Numbered from the stretch's first letter, positions 17,592-26,175 are shown. The stretch is 64,000 nt of DNA from Legionella steigerwaltii (GCF_001468065.1 NZ_LNYZ01000038.1:201640-265639), one strand, 5' to 3'. Numbers and translations are program-made. Notes: generated from the sequence alone by a model not told the origin.

Positions 17592-17901
17592 AGTATCTTC
17601 TTATCTATAGCCCCAATATACTCATCTTGTTATTAGAATAGTTATAAAAATTGAAAATGGGGTGGGTTTGAATTTCTGCGACTCTTACATTTTATCGTCA
17701 TTTTTTATTTGCTCAATGCCTGATAAGGTTTATTTGAGCTTGTTTCTTGCTCTTAACATGAATCGCTTTTAGTGTTGCTTCTGAGTTTGGCTACATCAAT
17801 TGAAACAGCATTAAAATTAGCAAAAATGGTCAAAGTATATCTACATAAATAAGATAACATGGTTTGTGTAAATAGTTTGATGGTTTTAAATTGAGGAAAG
17901 C
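17592..17901. other. Divergent intergenic region
   Basis: 310 AT-rich bases between the divergent ABC exporter and AraC regulator genes. It should hold both promoters. No confident hexamer pair, operator or small gene was identified. Confidence 0.4.
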
Positions 17902-18747
17902 ATGAATTACAAGCAACAATTAGAAAAAGTAATTGAGTTTATCGGCAAACATCTTGATGAAAAGCTTGATTTGACTCAATTGAGTTATATTGCCTGCTTT
18001 TCAAAATATCATTTTCATCGTTTATTTACTGCTTATACGGGTTTATCACTACAACAATATATTCGGTGGCTTCGTTTAAAACGAGCAGCCCATCAATTAA
18101 TCGTAGATAGGAATAAAACCATTATTGAAATTGCAATAAGTGCGGGATTTGAATCTCATGAAGCATTTACTCGTGTATTTAAACAAAGCTGTGGACTGAG
18201 TCCTAGTGAGTTTAGGCTGCATTCAAATTGGAGTTTTTGGGAGCGTCCACCGTATTTATTGCCAAACCAGGGTAATATTATGAATGTATTGATTAAAGAA
18301 ATACCTGCTAGACGTTTAGCGATTATTGAACATCGAGGTACGCCTGAAAAATTAGGTGAAAGTGTTAACCAGCTAATTGATTGGGCAAAATCTCAATCAA
18401 TTAACTTAAAGCCAAAAGCAGGAGAAGCGTTTGGTTTTGCTTACGACGATCCTAAGACAACAGAGCCTTCCGATTTTCGTTTTGACTTAGCGATTACTGT
18501 ACCAGAACAAATAAAACTTGAGGGTAATATCGTTGAAAGACGTTTACCTGCAGGACGTTATGCTGTAGCAACGCATAAAGGAACACGAGATACTATTAGT
18601 GATACCGTTTATAGTTTATATCGTGATTGGTTGCCAAGCTCCGATGAACAGCTGGGTGATTTGCCCTGTATTTTTTGCTATTACAACTTTGATCATGAAG
18701 TTTCTGAGACAGAACTGCTTACAGAATGTTGGCTGTTATTAGCATAA
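17902..18747 (+). CDS. AraC family regulator with GyrI-like ligand domain (Rob type)
   Basis: 281 residues. The N-terminal 105 residues contain two helix-turn-helix motifs (LDLTQLSYIACFSKYHFHRLF and TIIEIAISAGFESHEAFTR...), ending in the family-typical CGLSPSEFR. Residues about 125-281 form a GyrI-like/SOUL-type small-molecule-binding domain (VLIKEIPARRLAIIEHRG, LPAGRYAVATHKG). The same layout occurs in Rob and BmrR-like multidrug regulators. GAGGAAA precedes the ATG. It stands divergent from the ABC exporter at 15837, a plausible target. Confidence 0.87.
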   Translation: MNYKQQLEKVIEFIGKHLDEKLDLTQLSYIACFSKYHFHRLFTAYTGLSLQQYIRWLRLKRAAHQLIVDRNKTIIEIAISAGFESHEAFTRVFKQSCGLSPSEFRLHSNWSFWERPPYLLPNQGNIMNVLIKEIPARRLAIIEHRGTPEKLGESVNQLIDWAKSQSINLKPKAGEAFGFAYDDPKTTEPSDFRFDLAITVPEQIKLEGNIVERRLPAGRYAVATHKGTRDTISDTVYSLYRDWLPSSDEQLGDLPCIFCYYNFDHEVSETELLTECWLLLA

Positions 18748-18760
18748 TGCTGGTTTATAC

Positions 18761-18791
18761 GGCAACTACTAAAAATTAATTAGTAGTTGCC
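18761..18791 (+). terminator. 12-bp hairpin after the AraC gene
   Basis: GGCAACTACTAA (18761-18772) pairs perfectly with TTAGTAGTTGCC (18780-18791) around a 7-base loop, 14 bases after the stop. The T tail is weak on the plus strand, so it may act as a transcript-end stabiliser as much as a terminator. Confidence 0.6.
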
Positions 18792-18933
18792 CCAATAATT
18801 TAGCAATAAGAATTTACTTCTTGTATTTGATCTTCTATTTTCTTAGCTACAGAGCTTTTCAGTCCTCTCATTTTGCATGATATTGAAGCTAGGGTAAAAT
18901 AAAAGTCTATTACAAAATACAATCCTTAAAATA

Positions 18934-20442
18934 ATGACTATCGAACAAAATGAATTAGAGATCAGAAATAAGTCACATCAAAGCTTCGTATGGGGACAAC
19001 CTATCCCGCTTTCTCCAATCTTAGCCCCTGACTGTCCTTATCCAGTTGAGGCACTTCCCTTAATTGTTAGAAAAGCCGTAGTGGACTATCAACAATATGG
19101 ACAGCAACCGCTACCTTTAATTGCATGCAGCGCCTTGGCTAATATGTCTCTATCATGCCAATCTCTTGCCAATGTAGCACGAGACAACTATTTAATTAGT
19201 CCTGTATCGCTTTATTTTTTAATTGCCAGCGGCTCTGGTACTCGAAAAACTGCTGCAGACAATGTTTTTTCGAAAGCAGCGCGTCACTGGGAGACACTTA
19301 TTCGTAAAAGGCGTGAACCTGAAGTGTTATCAGCGCTAACGCAACACCAAGTATGGCAAATGGAAAAAGACAGTTTATTCTCCCAAATCAAACGTGCAAC
19401 TTATACGGGAGAAGATTCTGATTATGCCAAAGAAATGCTCGATGAATTAATTCATCAAGAACCGGAAATTCCTTTGCAACCTACTCTTTATTTTGAAGAT
19501 GCTACCCAAGAAGCACTGGCTATTCATTTGGCCCAAGGCTGGCCTTCTGCATCCTTATGGTCTGATGAGGCAGGCATCATCTTAGGTAGCCATAGCATGC
19601 AAGGCAATCCGACTCGTTTTGTAGCTTTGCTTAATCGTTTGTGGGACGGCAAGACGTTTACGGCTCATCGTAAAACAACGCAAGGATTTACCATTGAAAA
19701 TCGACGTTTAACACTTAACTTGATGATGCAACCACTTATATTACAACAACTTACCAAGAAAGCATCAGGTATTAGTCGACAAAGCGGGTTTTTAGCTCGT
19801 TGCCTGATGGCTTATCCTGCCAACAGCATGGGAAATCGATTTTACCAAGAGCCGCCTGCCTCTTTACATTCTCTAACCCATTATGAGCAACGTGTCACTG
19901 CCTGCTTAAACCAGTCAGAACAATTAAGCCATCAAGGTTGTATTCAACTTCCATTGTTGAAAATGAGTGTTGCAGCAAAACAACAATGGATTTTATTTTT
20001 TAATGCTGTAGAAGCTGGGTTAAAACCTCAAGGCCAGTGGGTCGATGTCGTTGACTTCGCGTCAAAAGCGGCTGAAAATACAGCGCGGCTTGCAGCACTT
20101 TTTCATCTCTTTGAAGGACGCCATGGGGATATTAGTGTAGAGCATACTGAAAATGCCATTGAAATAATTAGTTGGCATTTGCAAGAAGCACGACGAATTA
20201 TGCCTACTGAAACCGTTTCTTTGCAGTTTTCCGATGCCCTAAAACTTATGGACTGGTTTATTGAAAAAAATATTAGTTCAACAACCTTACGAACTATTCA
20301 ACAATTAAGTCCATTGCGAGATAAAATAAAACGCGACCAAGCGGTTGAATTATTAGTGGAGCACAATCAAATACGTATTGTAAAATCAGGTTCAAAAACG
20401 ATGGTGGAAGTGAATCCACGCGCATGCAAAGTGCCAACATGA
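18934..20442 (+). CDS. DUF3987 (YfjI-like) protein
   Basis: 502 residues of the DUF3987/YfjI family, found on prophages and integrative elements (YfjI is on E. coli CP4-57) and probably related to primase-helicase proteins. The usual P-loop position reads SGSGTRKTA, and DEAG (SLWSDEAG) looks like a Walker-B-type element. The central part (TLNLMMQPLILQQL, SGFLARCLMAYP) and the C-terminal helical region match the family's general pattern. No other phage or integrase gene lies nearby, so it is probably a mobile-element orphan. No good Shine-Dalgarno precedes the ATG. Confidence 0.75.
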   Translation: MTIEQNELEIRNKSHQSFVWGQPIPLSPILAPDCPYPVEALPLIVRKAVVDYQQYGQQPLPLIACSALANMSLSCQSLANVARDNYLISPVSLYFLIASGSGTRKTAADNVFSKAARHWETLIRKRREPEVLSALTQHQVWQMEKDSLFSQIKRATYTGEDSDYAKEMLDELIHQEPEIPLQPTLYFEDATQEALAIHLAQGWPSASLWSDEAGIILGSHSMQGNPTRFVALLNRLWDGKTFTAHRKTTQGFTIENRRLTLNLMMQPLILQQLTKKASGISRQSGFLARCLMAYPANSMGNRFYQEPPASLHSLTHYEQRVTACLNQSEQLSHQGCIQLPLLKMSVAAKQQWILFFNAVEAGLKPQGQWVDVVDFASKAAENTARLAALFHLFEGRHGDISVEHTENAIEIISWHLQEARRIMPTETVSLQFSDALKLMDWFIEKNISSTTLRTIQQLSPLRDKIKRDQAVELLVEHNQIRIVKSGSKTMVEVNPRACKVPT

Positions 20443-20490
20443 GTTGTTTAATACTTTTAACTTTATCACACCAATTTACAGGAGAAACTC

Positions 20491-21066
20491 ATGCCCTTTA
20501 ACATGCTAAAAGAATGGTTGAACAAGGAAAAAGAAAGAGGAATTGAGGACCCTGCCTGTGCTGTTTTAAGTACTTGTAGCAGCTCTGGTGAACCTCATAG
20601 TCGAGTGGTTGCCATTCGGGAAATTGAAACAGAGAGTCTTTTATTTTTTACGCAGCAAAAAACACGCAAGGTTGCTGAATTATTAAATAACCCTAAATCC
20701 TGTTTAAATTTTTTATTTGCGATGCAGAACCGACAAGTTATTTTAGAAGGTACAGCAATACCAATTTCTCAAGAAGAAAATGAAGCTTTTTGGAGTACTC
20801 TTCCTCGTGAACGCCAATTGAGATTCTCTGCTTATGCTCCTACTTCAGGACTTGTCATTAAAGATTTAAACCAATTGGAAACCAGGAAAAAAGAATTGAG
20901 TGATCAATTTGCAGGACTTCCTATCCCTATGAGCGAGTATTATTTCGGTTTTCGCTTTATCCCAAAAACATGGATTTTCTACACGGTCGGCTCTATTTCT
21001 TTTTCTGAAGTAATTCGCTATACGAAGATAGAAGATTCTTGGAAATCAGAATTAATTTCCCCATAG
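20491..21066 (+). CDS. PNPOx-like flavin oxidase (PdxH relative)
   Basis: 191 residues of the pyridoxamine-phosphate-oxidase fold: PHSRVVAIREIETESLLFFTQQKTRKVAELLNNP is the FMN-binding strand-turn region, and the C terminus (SWKSELISP) mimics the PdxH ending W...RLxP. True PdxH would make pyridoxal phosphate. This protein is shorter and diverged, so it may act on a different substrate. A strong AGGAGAA precedes the ATG. The next gene starts 8 bases after its stop. Confidence 0.75.
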   Translation: MPFNMLKEWLNKEKERGIEDPACAVLSTCSSSGEPHSRVVAIREIETESLLFFTQQKTRKVAELLNNPKSCLNFLFAMQNRQVILEGTAIPISQEENEAFWSTLPRERQLRFSAYAPTSGLVIKDLNQLETRKKELSDQFAGLPIPMSEYYFGFRFIPKTWIFYTVGSISFSEVIRYTKIEDSWKSELISP

Positions 21067-21074
21067 GTGATATC

Positions 21075-21386
21075 ATGTACATGCTTTGTTTTTGTGTTCC
21101 AGAAACACATTTAGAAATTGTTAAAAATGCTATTTTTGCTACAGGCGCAGGAAGTGTTGATCATTATCAACATTGTGCTTGGCAAACATTGGGTGAGGGG
21201 CAATTTATGCCATTACCTGGCAGCCATGCTTTTATTGGAGAAATCAATCAGCTTGAAAGAGTACCTGAATATAAAGTAGAAATTATCTGTACTGAAGAGC
21301 AAATCAAAGCTGCTGTTGCAGCCTTAAAGAAGGCTCATCCATATGAATCACCTTCTTATCAGGCTTTCCGTTTTGAGATGTTATAA
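21075..21386 (+). CDS. NIF3/YqfO-type CutA-like domain protein
   Basis: 103 residues from ATG 21075; an upstream in-frame TTG overlaps the previous gene. It matches the free-standing YqfO/NIF3 insert domain: CFCVPETHLEIVKNAIFATGAGSVDHYQHCAWQT, GQFMPLPGSHAFIG and a C-terminal KKAHPYESPSYQAFRF. The domain is CutA/PII-like and may bind metals or small ligands; the cellular role is not defined. It is probably cotranscribed with the PNPOx-like gene. Confidence 0.82.
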   Translation: MYMLCFCVPETHLEIVKNAIFATGAGSVDHYQHCAWQTLGEGQFMPLPGSHAFIGEINQLERVPEYKVEIICTEEQIKAAVAALKKAHPYESPSYQAFRFEML

Positions 21387-21461
21387 ACAACATTGAGAAG
21401 TGCGGCGATAATCACCTGCCTATAATTGAAGTTTCTTGTTAATTCTTCTTCTATCCAGTAA

Positions 21462-21806
21462 TTAATTTATGCTGTTATAAGTATCATGAGTAATATAGCG
21501 AGAACCGCAATCTTTTCCTGTCGCATCATCTGATTGATGATTGATTAATCCAATCACATCGATGTGATTTTTTTCTTGATCAAAATTACCAACCACACTA
21601 TAAATTGAGCCACATTGCTCATAAACAACACTAAATGTCAGTGTATTCCCTGTCCATAGTCCAGTAATGAGTTGCCTTTGGCCAATAATTTGCTGACATT
21701 CTTTGGAAGCTACTGCTGTTGTAAAATAGCCCTCAAGCTGATTATTAGGCAAAAGCGTCAATTCAAGAATTGAGTCACGTTGATTTTTAAATTTTTTTGA
21801 TAGCAT
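21462..21806 (-). CDS. Possible avidin-like beta-barrel protein
   Basis: 114 residues, no signal peptide. The pattern S-I-L-E-L...NNQLEGYFTTAV...GQRQLITGLWTGNTLTFSVVY resembles streptavidin ([22 protein letters not shown]...), including an Asn and Ser near the positions of streptavidin Asn23 and Ser27. The aromatic residues that build the biotin pocket (Trp79, 92, 108) do not appear conserved, so biotin binding is doubtful. It contains four cysteines. AAGGAC precedes the ATG. It lies downstream of the PAS-LuxR gene on the same strand. Confidence 0.45.
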   Translation of the reverse strand: MLSKKFKNQRDSILELTLLPNNQLEGYFTTAVASKECQQIIGQRQLITGLWTGNTLTFSVVYEQCGSIYSVVGNFDQEKNHIDVIGLINHQSDDATGKDCGSRYITHDTYNSIN

Positions 21807-21862
21807 TGTTATAGTCCTTTTAATTAATTCAGCGGTAGTATAATCACTAGGATTTTGAATTT

Positions 21863-22489
21863 TTATCCGGAAAATGACGGATAGACGCGGGAAAAAGTCG
21901 CTATTAATTCTGCTCTGGTGCTGACCCCTAGTTTGTATTTCGCATTACCAAGATGAGTTTCTACTGTTCGAGGTGAAATAATTAATTGTTTCGCAATTTT
22001 TTTATCAGTAAATCCTTTAGACAAATAATAAAGGCATTCTCTTTCGCGAGCACTTAAAGCAGCAATACCATGCAATTGTGGTAATGCAATACTGAATCCG
22101 ATTAATCCTATTAATTCGCTAGAACTGTCAACAAGAGGAGATTTTTTAGTAAGGATATTAACGTAAGTTCCATCGTGTCGAATAATTTGCTCGTAATGGC
22201 TTTGGCTCTGCCTGGCTTCTATCACCGACCTATCATTGTTACGTAGTTGTGTAGCATACTCATGCCAAGAAAAATCAGTATCAGTTTTATTAGTGATTTC
22301 TCCAAGTGAACTATAGCCCGCTGAACGGCTGATAAAAAAAGCATTTGCCCAAAGATAACGGCCCAATTTATCTTTGATAAAAATAGGAGCTTCAATTAAG
22401 TCATAAGTAGTTAAAGTTAATGAATTTGAATAAAGCACTTGATCTAAAGTAGGCTCATATTTTTCTTTTTCTATATGATGATGGGTCAT
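21863..22489 (-). CDS. PAS-LuxR transcriptional regulator
   Basis: 208 residues. Residues about 25-135 form a PAS domain (APIFIKDKLGRYLWANAFF, then YEQIIRHDGTYVNILTKKSPLVD). Residues 143-208 form a LuxR/GerE helix-turn-helix (LSARERECLYYLSKGFTDKKIAKQLIISPRTVETH). There is no receiver domain, so it likely senses a ligand or cofactor directly. The layout is very common in Legionella. It lies next to the GTAGC pentamer array. Confidence 0.85.
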   Translation of the reverse strand: MTHHHIEKEKYEPTLDQVLYSNSLTLTTYDLIEAPIFIKDKLGRYLWANAFFISRSAGYSSLGEITNKTDTDFSWHEYATQLRNNDRSVIEARQSQSHYEQIIRHDGTYVNILTKKSPLVDSSSELIGLIGFSIALPQLHGIAALSARERECLYYLSKGFTDKKIAKQLIISPRTVETHLGNAKYKLGVSTRAELIATFSRVYPSFSG

Positions 22490-22577
22490 AGAAATTATTT
22501 AAAGAAAGCTGAATTTTGGTGATTTTAGCATCGTTCAAACCCCGATTACAGTCAGAATTTACATAACAAATTACATC

Positions 22578-23063
22578 GCTACATTTGCTACACTTTCTTG
22601 GTTAGTAATCTGTATTGCCTTGATAAAGGTGAGTATAAAAGGATTGTGGCGCTATCTCTGTATCAAAATACCCTGCAAAAATGTAGCAATGATAACGCTA
22701 CATAACCGCTACTCTTTGCTACATCACACAATCCCAAATAAAATGCTCGCGCAATTTCGTTTTTTACTATTTTCCTTTTTTATAAAAAATTATTATAAAT
22801 AAGGAACTCTTTGCAAAAAATGGTGGTGCGTAAAAATGAACAACTTAAGATAATCCAGTCCAGAACTGAAGACGTCCTCTTTTGTCTATTTCAGGATGTG
22901 TTTTACAGCATTTGAAATGTAGCGTGTCGTAGCAATACAGTAGCAACTTTTTTGCTACAAATAATTAATCGTATTTTTAACAAAAAAATGCGTTACTCTA
23001 TGAATTCATAGATAATTTCATCTAGATGGTTTGAATGATTTGATGAACGTGTAGCAATGTAGC
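22578..23063. repeat. Phased array of GTAGC/GCTAC pentamers
   Basis: Twelve copies, in both orientations, start at 22578, 22587, 22683, 22697, 22708, 22718, 22919, 22929, 22940, 22954, 23051 and 23059, in clusters of 2, 4, 4 and 2. Several neighbours are 10-11 bases apart (22697/22708/22718; 22919/22929/22940), so they face one side of the helix. Most read TGTAGCAA or TTGCTACA. A very AT-rich block (about 22758-22803) lies between clusters. The whole interval 22490-23140 has no gene. It looks like a protein-binding array, such as an iteron-type origin, a partition site or a multi-site operator. Confidence 0.65.
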
Positions 23064-23140
23064 AGAATACCTGGAAATGACTGAATAAACCTTAATGAAA
23101 ATCATACTAATGGCAGAAATCTTAGTCTCCTGCCCTCTAT

Positions 23141-23962
23141 CTAGGCTAACTTTATTAAGGTGCAAGGATCTTTTAGATTTATTGATAACTTTTGATCCGT
23201 AATTCTAGTTAATATAAAATCAGCACAGGGTTTTATAAGCACATTAATATCATCCCAATATTCGTCTTCCAAACCAATGCATATTTGTTTCGCTCTGTTC
23301 ATGACGGGCTGGTACATTTTAGGTAGACGCTCAATTACCCAATCGGCTGCATCAGGTTTCGATCGAATCTCATTAGTTTCTAATGTACTCCAAATCCGTG
23401 CATAGGTTAGTAATACATTTCGAGTGTCCTGTTCAAGCTCAGCTGAAAGTCTCCCAAGATCATGAAGCATCGCTTTTATAAAGTCGCTATATGGGACAGG
23501 GGCTAATAGATGTTCAGGTCTTTCACCCAGCAATGTATGGCTCTTTAATAAGACTTGAGTGATAATCAGCGCAAGATCGGGCATTTCACGACCAGGCCAT
23601 GGTTCAAAACTACCCATTTCAAATGATGGACGAAGCCATTCACCGTATTGAAAATCAAACAGAGGAGGATAATGCCAAGGATTGATAGCCTCCCTTTCCA
23701 CAAGGGTCATTTCTATAGGTGGCTTTGTACTTTTCATGTAAATGCCTGATATTTGGAGAAGATGGGTAGTCAACTTCATCTTTTCTTTTGAGGTTGTAGT
23801 ACGATTTGTTACAACAAATAAATCAATGTCACTGTATTTTTGCAAACCACCTACAAGATAAGAACCATAAAGATAAACACCCAAAAGATCTGCGCCTAAA
23901 ATCTTTGTTAGTACCTCAAGACATTCATTGAGTTGTTGCTTTACATCACTGTTGTTTTCCAT
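23141..23962 (-). CDS. aadA: Aminoglycoside (3'') adenylyltransferase, AadA family
   Basis: 273 residues from ATG 23962; an upstream GTG at 23971 is the alternative. The protein follows the AadA plan: Gly33-Ser34...Asp45-x-Asp47 (GSYLVGGLQKYSDIDLFVV), INPWHYPPLFDFQYGEWLR, DLALIITQV, LLAPVPYSDFIKAM and RNVLLTYARIW in the C-terminal DUF4111 domain. Known members adenylylate streptomycin and spectinomycin. It overlaps the HEPN gene by 17 bases and so shares its transcript. Activity and spectrum are inferred, since chromosomal AadA relatives may have other substrates. Confidence 0.82.
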   Translation of the reverse strand: MENNSDVKQQLNECLEVLTKILGADLLGVYLYGSYLVGGLQKYSDIDLFVVTNRTTTSKEKMKLTTHLLQISGIYMKSTKPPIEMTLVEREAINPWHYPPLFDFQYGEWLRPSFEMGSFEPWPGREMPDLALIITQVLLKSHTLLGERPEHLLAPVPYSDFIKAMLHDLGRLSAELEQDTRNVLLTYARIWSTLETNEIRSKPDAADWVIERLPKMYQPVMNRAKQICIGLEDEYWDDINVLIKPCADFILTRITDQKLSINLKDPCTLIKLA

Positions 23963-24383
23963 CTTTAACACTCAGCCATTTTTTAAAATCTTTTAACAAT
24001 GCTTCTGCTTGAGCAATACAAGTTATTACTGCACTCTCAGGAATAATATCGCCAGAATAATCTGCAATATTGCGTTGTTTACGCATAGCATCCAATATAA
24101 TCACTGTTTTTTTATCAATACCTAAAGTCTGAGGCAATAACTGAATCATCGTTTGATGATGTCCTGGTTTAGAAGTCAAGGTTCGATATCCATGAGATTG
24201 AAGTGCTGCATTTGCTATTTGCATAATTGCTTTATAGGCAGCATCAAAGCGATTCTCCGCGCTAACCAAGTCAATTTTTGAATCCACAATATTACGTTCA
24301 GCAGCATTCAAAAGCCGATTTATGGTATCTGGGTGAGGTGGTATTTTTTCCAGGGTGATGCCAATTAAATTATCCAAGGTCAT
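23946..24383 (-). CDS. HEPN domain protein (putative toxin-like partner)
   Basis: 145 helical residues of the HEPN type: RFDAAYKAIMQIANAALQSHGYR in the first helices and MRKQRNIADYSGD (100-112) in the last. The usual RNase motif R-x4-6-H reads R104-NIADY here, with no His, so the RNA-cleaving activity may be lost or changed. It overlaps the nucleotidyltransferase gene upstream by 14 bases, the arrangement of HEPN/MNT toxin-antitoxin modules, in which the MNT enzyme modifies the toxin. Here it is also overlapped by aadA downstream. Confidence 0.75.
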   Translation of the reverse strand: MTLDNLIGITLEKIPPHPDTINRLLNAAERNIVDSKIDLVSAENRFDAAYKAIMQIANAALQSHGYRTLTSKPGHHQTMIQLLPQTLGIDKKTVIILDAMRKQRNIADYSGDIIPESAVITCIAQAEALLKDFKKWLSVKDGKQQ

Positions 24384-24948
24384 GTTCAGCTCCCATAATA
24401 AATAGCTTGGGATTATTTAAAACCTCCTGAATGAAAAGATCTTGTTTTTGTAAAGATGCCTTCCATTGTTCCCTGGAATATATTTTGGGATTAATTTCTC
24501 TCCCTAAACTAGCTTGAGCAGCATAAAGAGCCTCAACTGCTTCTGTAAAATCAACCTCACCAATAATAAGCACATCAATATCACTTCCAAGGTTTTCAGT
24601 TCCTTTGGCCACCGAACCAAAAACAAAAGCTACTTCAATTTTTTCAGCTAATGGAGTTAAAAAATCAAACAACACATCCACCAAACCAGACGTTTTCTTT
24701 AAAATGCTTGTAAGCTCCGTATAAATAGGAAAATTTCGATTTGCTTGGTAATAAACTTGATTACCACTCTGCTCGCGCAGAAGTACTTTGGATTTAGCAA
24801 GTTTGGATAGTTCTCGATGAAGTGTACCCGCTGTGGTATTCGTTAACCGCGCAATCTCTCGGACATGATAACGCTCATCAGGATGAAGCAATAAAAGTGC
24901 CAGCACACGCCGCCGATATTCAGAAAACAATATTGAAGTATCAAACAT
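24370..24948 (-). CDS. Winged-helix plus nucleotidyltransferase (MNT-type antitoxin)
   Basis: 192 residues. An N-terminal winged helix (1-75; HVREIARLTNTTAGTLHRELSKL) is joined to a minimal nucleotidyltransferase with Gly111-Ser112...Asp123-x-Asp125 (GSVAKGTENLGSDIDVLI). MNT proteins neutralise HEPN partners by adding AMP to them; the added winged helix suggests that this one also represses its own promoter. A 7-7-7 palindrome lies just before the ATG. No Shine-Dalgarno is visible, so a leaderless start is possible. Confidence 0.8.
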   Translation of the reverse strand: MFDTSILFSEYRRRVLALLLLHPDERYHVREIARLTNTTAGTLHRELSKLAKSKVLLREQSGNQVYYQANRNFPIYTELTSILKKTSGLVDVLFDFLTPLAEKIEVAFVFGSVAKGTENLGSDIDVLIIGEVDFTEAVEALYAAQASLGREINPKIYSREQWKASLQKQDLFIQEVLNNPKLFIMGAEHDLG

Positions 24949-24958
24949 GATTTTTATA

Positions 24959-24979
24959 TTGAAGCCAACTAAGCTTCAA
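24959..24979 (-). promoter_or_regulatory. Palindromic operator of the HEPN/MNT unit
   Basis: TTGAAGC (24959-24965) and GCTTCAA (24973-24979) are perfect inverted repeats around a 7-base spacer, 10 bases upstream of the ATG. A TATA element follows. Its position fits autorepression by the winged-helix protein. Confidence 0.65.
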
Positions 24980-25056
24980 TCATAGCCTAAAAAGCTACAC
25001 CATTCAATCAGATAAATAAGAAAACCAGAAAATAAATATCAGTTATAAATCGACGC

Positions 25057-25120
25057 CCCACTGAAGAGCATCAACACTACAACCAATGACCTCAACGCTC
25101 TTGGGTCAAGACTTAAGGGC
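25057..25120 (-). pseudogene. Fragment of a yggU-like gene
   Basis: About 64 bases match the 3' coding part of the intact YggU/DUF167 gene at 33167-33469, including a run with one mismatch in 33 bases. The minus-strand reading gives PKSVEVIGCSVDALQW with an in-frame TGA before it. It is a dead copy. The rest of 24949-25233 holds no gene. Confidence 0.75.
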
Positions 25121-25233
25121 TCCGTCTTGGAGAAAGCATAAAATGATATTTCCCAATTACGTAATCGTATTATTGGATACGAAAGGGGATCTTGAATAGT
25201 TCTTTTCAATAATCAATAAACCTCTGCTCTTTA

Positions 25234-26115
25234 TTACCACGGCTTCATATTAAAAGGAGAGGGGTTAAAAATTTCTTGTTCCCCATCTTCAGATTTATTA
25301 TGTATCTCATTAGCTTCTTGTGTGGAGGATTGATCTTTATTATACGGCCTGGGTTCTCTCGAAAGTGGACTTGGAGCAAAGCTTTGCTCTTTTGTTACTT
25401 CATCTCTTTCTTGTGCTTTCGGACTGGGTACGGGTACTAAATTATTTGCTAGCTGTTGGATAAATGCATCGTATAAAGCTAATGTGGGCATGGTAATGCG
25501 AAGAGAACGTATGTTTCCCTCCTCATCTTGAAGGATTTGTATGCAATCATCAGAAAGATGATTTTCTTCTTTAAATTCACTGAATTCGTTTATAATCGCT
25601 TCCATGAATTTTTTTAATTCATGTCGTTGCTTTGGAGTTAATTCATTAGGATCACATTGTAATTCAAGCTTAAGAGTCATTGATTCACGATCACTATCAA
25701 CCAACAATTTCCCATCAGCAATTAATTTTTCAATTATTTCTGGGTCAAAACCAGACTCTAAATCAAGTTCTTCTGAACCAAACACTCCTACCAATTCATC
25801 TTCAGACCCAACTACTTTGCCTGATTTAGTTAGGAATTTATCTTCACCAGGACTCGCTTTTTCCTCAGATGTCTTCTTATCAGAGGTGGCACTATCACCT
25901 CCGTTACCACCTGCGCCATGTCCTGAACAAAGGCGCTTAGGTGCGATTTCTTTAAAACAAGTCGGACAGCGTACTTTTGCACCTTCCTCAGCAGCCTCTT
26001 TTTTTTCTGCTTCCTTTCTAAATTGTTGTAAAGCTAATGCTATAGAAGAGGTTTGGGGTTCATCTGCCGTTATGGATTCAAGGACAGGCCGATGCTTTTC
26101 TTTGTCTTTTTTCAT
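25234..26115 (-). CDS. Uncharacterised acidic protein with Cys4-like site (candidate effector)
   Basis: 293 residues from ATG 26115, chosen for GGAG 7 bases upstream; ATG 26139 is the alternative. A CPTCFKEI...CSG stretch (about 50-64) could bind zinc. A Gly-rich linker (GHGAGGNGGD) and a charged disordered stretch follow. A structured part about 115-225 has alternating strands and helices (LTLKLELQCDPNELTPKQRHELKKFMEAI). The tail is polar and E-rich, ending in PSPFNMKPW. No enzyme family was recognised. Its promoter carries the same 20-bp box as the neighbouring ATP-grasp and ankyrin genes, so it probably belongs to the local two-component regulon. A secreted-substrate role is an inference. 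Confidence 0.6.
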   Translation of the reverse strand: MKKDKEKHRPVLESITADEPQTSSIALALQQFRKEAEKKEAAEEGAKVRCPTCFKEIAPKRLCSGHGAGGNGGDSATSDKKTSEEKASPGEDKFLTKSGKVVGSEDELVGVFGSEELDLESGFDPEIIEKLIADGKLLVDSDRESMTLKLELQCDPNELTPKQRHELKKFMEAIINEFSEFKEENHLSDDCIQILQDEEGNIRSLRITMPTLALYDAFIQQLANNLVPVPSPKAQERDEVTKEQSFAPSPLSREPRPYNKDQSSTQEANEIHNKSEDGEQEIFNPSPFNMKPW

Positions 26116-26175
26116 GAGAATACTCCAGTGCAAGTTCATAATGGTTTCATCCGAATAAAGATTTACTTATCTGTT

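Noticed and set aside
17740..17830. Minus-strand reading AVSIDVAKLRSNTKSD, reminiscent of an IS110 transposase start
   Set aside because: The match is only a few residues, ends in a stop, and no further transposase sequence follows.
22620..22802. 60-codon plus-strand frame in the pentamer region
   Set aside because: It consists largely of the repeated GTAGC/GCTAC sequence and an AT-rich block, with no start signal.
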